NCBI GenBank assembly: GCA_029934195.1
Contig: JAOZMQ010000031.1
Coordinates: 1 to 14,559 of the forward strand
DNA: 14,559 bases
Origin: Candidatus Cloacimonadota bacterium
GTDB taxonomy: Bacteria > Cloacimonadota > Cloacimonadia > Cloacimonadales > JAOZMQ01
Reading direction: 5' to 3'
In this document: positions 12,890 through 14,559 of the stretch, one piece after another
How the letters are laid out: each line of letters opens with the position of its first letter
Numbering within the stretch: the stretch's first letter is position 1
The notes under the pieces: generated by a model
The model's database searches: none
Told to the model about the DNA's origin: nothing
The model's input: the letters and a program-made list of their open reading frames with translations, nothing else
Position numbers and translations under genes: made by a program

Positions 12890-13109
12890 ACGGCCAAAGG
12901 CAAAGACACCAATGGAGAAAGCATTGGCAAATCCAAAGAGCATGCGAGCAGCTGTAAATGCCATGTGTTGGGACTGTTCTGGATTCAGTCGGCCAGAGGT
13001 TAAGAGATGTGAAATGGAAAAGTGTCCCCTCCACAATTTCAGGCCATGGCAGTCTAAAGACAATGCTGAGGACGTAGGGAAAGATATTTCAGCTCTAAGC
13101 CATACCTAA
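12831..13109 (+). CDS. Small zinc-ribbon phage/plasmid protein, 92 aa
   Basis: GGGGG just upstream of ATG 12831 can serve as ribosome site. The segment PMEKALANPKSMRAAVNAMC, then WDCSGFSRPEVKRCEMEKCP, then LHNFRPWQ matches a small protein type common in prophages and plasmids. In it four cysteines (CWDC and C....CP) bind one zinc ahead of an LH.FRPWQ tail. The function of that type is unknown to me. The basic N-terminus (LKEYHRKIKSGEIERPKAKT) could contact nucleic acid. Confidence 0.75.
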   Translation: MKSADHLKEYHRKIKSGEIERPKAKTPMEKALANPKSMRAAVNAMCWDCSGFSRPEVKRCEMEKCPLHNFRPWQSKDNAEDVGKDISALSHT

Positions 13110-13126
13110 GCATGGGCAAAGAGTAA

Positions 13127-13159
13127 GCCGGCCTGATAGCTCATTACTATCAGGCCGGC
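13127..13159 (+). terminator. Strong intergenic hairpin, 13-bp stem
   Basis: gccggcctgatag and ctatcaggccggc are perfect complements around the loop ctcatta. It is GC-rich and lies between two genes, but aaaatcc follows instead of T's. It may act as a transcript-stability hairpin or a weak terminator. Confidence 0.6.
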
Positions 13160-13189
13160 AAAATCCAACAACCTACCAGGGAAAACATT

Positions 13190-13489
13190 ATGTCAAGAAA
13201 ATCAAAAAAGAAAGGAAAAAAGTTTTTAGGGATGAAGAACCAATATTTCAAATCTTTGGAGCAGATGGAGAAATATATCAAACGGGAAGCCAGGCGTTAC
13301 CATGGCAAACCGTGTTCCAAATGCGGAGCAGCGGGCGGACTAACACATGTAGTGACGGCACCACTGCCAGATGACCATGACAGACTTGGAACAGTAATAC
13401 TGCATAATTGTGATGACTGCTGGGAGGAGTTTAACCGTATCATCGGCGGTGGCCTGGGTGACGGGTTTAATTATCCGGTTTCGGATTAG
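13190..13489 (+). CDS. Zinc-ribbon protein, 99 aa
   Basis: The ribosome site aggga at 13178-13182 precedes ATG 13190. The product is basic at its N-terminus (MSRKSKKKGKKFLG) and has two CxxC knuckles, KPCSKCG (about residue 42) and HNCDDC (about residue 73). They would bind one zinc, with a beta hairpin between. This pattern recalls HNH-like or zinc-ribbon folds, but there is no clear HNH active site. It ends at an amber codon (13487-13489), and the next protein continues in the same frame directly after it. Confidence 0.68.
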   Translation: MSRKSKKKGKKFLGMKNQYFKSLEQMEKYIKREARRYHGKPCSKCGAAGGLTHVVTAPLPDDHDRLGTVILHNCDDCWEEFNRIIGGGLGDGFNYPVSD

Positions 13490-13513
13490 AATGCTCCGGA
13501 GGTTAAGGCTAAG

Positions 13514-14107
13514 GTGTTGAATGAACTGGAGGCAATGCCGGAGCATGGGGCAATAATCGGGAATCAAAACGCAACACAGAATAAAAACGAAGGTGATAAT
13601 ATAACCTCAATAAAAAAAGTAACAAAACCTAAAAGAGGCACATCACCAAGCTATCTCACCAAACGCCTAAAGAGAGACGCACCGGAGCTATTCAGCAAAG
13701 TAGTATCCGGTGAGCTATCAGCACATAAAGCCGGTCAGCCGGCAAAGGAAAATATCATGACTAAAATTTACCAGCACAAAGAGTTAAAAGCAGAAAAAAA
13801 AGCACTTAGGAAAAAAGCAGAATCATATCTTGAAAGTGCAAAGAGCATCATTGAAAATCTTGACCTGGACGGCGAGTCTATCGACAGAGACTGTTTCAAC
13901 CTCTCTCATATATACAATCCTGCCAGTGTGCTCCGTGAGTACTTGGTCAAGTGTGACCAGCTGGACGCACTGCGGACAGTTCGGAGGATAGTCAAAATCA
14001 ATCCAAATGCTGAGGTGGTTCAGCTCGTAGGGCGGCGGGTACCAGATAAGCGGCACAAAATTATTTATGATCTTGATAATGACACTTTGGTATTGGTTGA
14101 GAGATAA
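13514..14107 (+). CDS. ParB-like plasmid/phage protein, 197 aa
   Basis: The start is uncertain. GTG 13514 has ggagg at 13498-13502, and ATG 13535 has a GGAGG only two bases away. In the same frame, coding-like sequence (NAPEVKAKVLNELEAMPEHG) reaches back to the amber codon at 13487-13489. The segment RGTSPSYLTKRLKRDAPELF followed by VVSGELSAHKAG fits a helix-turn-helix region common in phage and plasmid ParB-like proteins ('GTS..YL..RL.RD.PE......GE..S...A'). A basic coiled region (KELKAEKKALRKKAESYLES) follows. The C-terminal 60 residues (REYLVKCDQLDALRTVRRIV) are unassigned. It probably binds DNA; partition or transcription control are both possible. Confidence 0.7.
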   Translation: MLNELEAMPEHGAIIGNQNATQNKNEGDNITSIKKVTKPKRGTSPSYLTKRLKRDAPELFSKVVSGELSAHKAGQPAKENIMTKIYQHKELKAEKKALRKKAESYLESAKSIIENLDLDGESIDRDCFNLSHIYNPASVLREYLVKCDQLDALRTVRRIVKINPNAEVVQLVGRRVPDKRHKIIYDLDNDTLVLVER

Positions 14108-14118
14108 AAGATTGAACA

Positions 14119-14150
14119 GCCGGGTGATGGTTGGCAGACCAGTACCCGGC
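14119..14150. repeat. Intergenic hairpin
   Basis: gccgggt (14119-14125) pairs with acccggc (14144-14150) over an 18-nt loop that has its own tggt..acca pairing. A second imperfect hairpin (ggaacttt / aaaggttcc) follows at about 14161-14180. No T-run is present. Together they may mark the gap between two transcription units. Confidence 0.5.
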
Positions 14151-14216
14151 CAAGAGGAAAGGAACTTTACGAAAGGTTCCAAAACAGTTTAAAAGGGTAA
14201 CATGAGAGGAACAGAG

Positions 14217-14559
14217 ATGGCAAGAGAGCATTTTACAATACAGAGGGAACTTGAATATTTTTCAGAAAAGGAATTGACATCACTTATCGGATGCTCAAAA
14301 GATCAATGGCTGATGACCATGCTTAAAGAGCTATTGGATAATAGTTTGGACGCAGCGGAACAGATCACCAATGAGCCACACATCAAAATAAAAGTAGAAG
14401 ATAGAGGCACATTGACCATAAGTGATAATGGGCCGGGTTTACCTGATAGTGTGGTTAAAGGTTCCCTGGATTATACACTACGGATATCGGATAAAAACGG
14501 AAGGATCGCACCAAGCAGGGGGCAGATGGGTAATGCTCTTAAATGCCTGTATGCGGTTC
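14217..14559 (+). CDS. Topoisomerase VI subunit B-like GHKL ATPase, partial at right edge
   Basis: The start at ATG 14217 has gagagga six bases upstream; ATG 14202, in frame, is the alternative. The visible 114 codons read HFTIQRELEYFSEKELTSLI, then an N-box KELLDNSLDAAEQ with the Mg-binding Asn, a G1 box ISDNGPGLP, and SRGQMGNALK as the G2/lid region. This is the ATP-binding fold of type IIB topoisomerases. The EYFSEKELT lead-in and the GNALK lid are as I recall from B-like proteins on bacterial mobile elements. In full Topo VI, ATP closure drives strand passage by a Spo11-like A subunit. Whether such a subunit follows lies beyond the window. Confidence 0.8.
   Translation, partial: MAREHFTIQRELEYFSEKELTSLIGCSKDQWLMTMLKELLDNSLDAAEQITNEPHIKIKVEDRGTLTISDNGPGLPDSVVKGSLDYTLRISDKNGRIAPSRGQMGNALKCLYAV

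Overview
The window is an AT-rich stretch of accessory DNA from a Gram-negative-type bacterium. It has strong AGGAGG-type ribosome sites, sigma70-like promoters, a cleavable Sec signal peptide and no introns. The gene content looks like the replication and control half of a plasmid, phage-plasmid or integrated mobile element: an initiator-like winged-helix protein, a Pif1/RecD-type helicase in two pieces, a primase-helicase, an iteron field, a ribbon-helix-helix regulator, several small zinc-ribbon proteins and the start of a topoisomerase VI B-like ATPase. No structural phage genes, integrase, relaxase, tRNA or cas genes are visible. Host taxonomy cannot be fixed from this window; a Desulfobacterota or gammaproteobacterial host is only a guess.

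Layout. 1-157 (minus) is a 5'-truncated fragment of a DUF3102/ParB-like plasmid protein. 321-990 holds two overlapping small genes, the second a terminase-small-subunit-like helix-turn-helix protein. 991-2860 is mostly non-coding: hairpins, paired repeats, a terminator, a doubtful small ORF and decayed pieces of at least two more DUF3102/ParB-like genes. 2865-3820 is an RHH regulator under its own promoter with repeated operator-like sites, followed by a 53-aa acidic protein. 3852-4214 is a secreted PD-(D/E)XK-like protein. 4386-5670 is a replication-initiator-like gene plus a small conserved partner. 5671-6330 is an unusual array: eight copies of a TCCCCGTGCGTG-type repeat with a period near 61 bp, with a different palindrome in each interval, followed by more palindromes. 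6334-6714 is an unassigned gene. 6715-7248 carries a consensus promoter and a large hairpin. 7249-11987 is a tightly packed replication operon (HTH, 52-aa membrane peptide, helicase N part, helicase C part, primase-helicase). 11990-12360 is an iteron field with a 136-bp imperfect palindrome, the best origin candidate. 12443-14107 is a run of small genes, and 14217 to the right edge is a GHKL/Topo VI B-like ATPase.

How it may work together (inference). The O/DnaD-like protein, the helicase pair and the primase-helicase would start and drive replication from the iteron/cruciform origin. The RHH protein would tune its own operon through its operator sites. The topoisomerase-like ATPase would handle supercoiling. 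The most unusual feature is the abundance of distinct palindromes held between conserved flanks, both in the array and at equivalent positions in the decayed DUF3102-like copies. I know of no described system that matches it.
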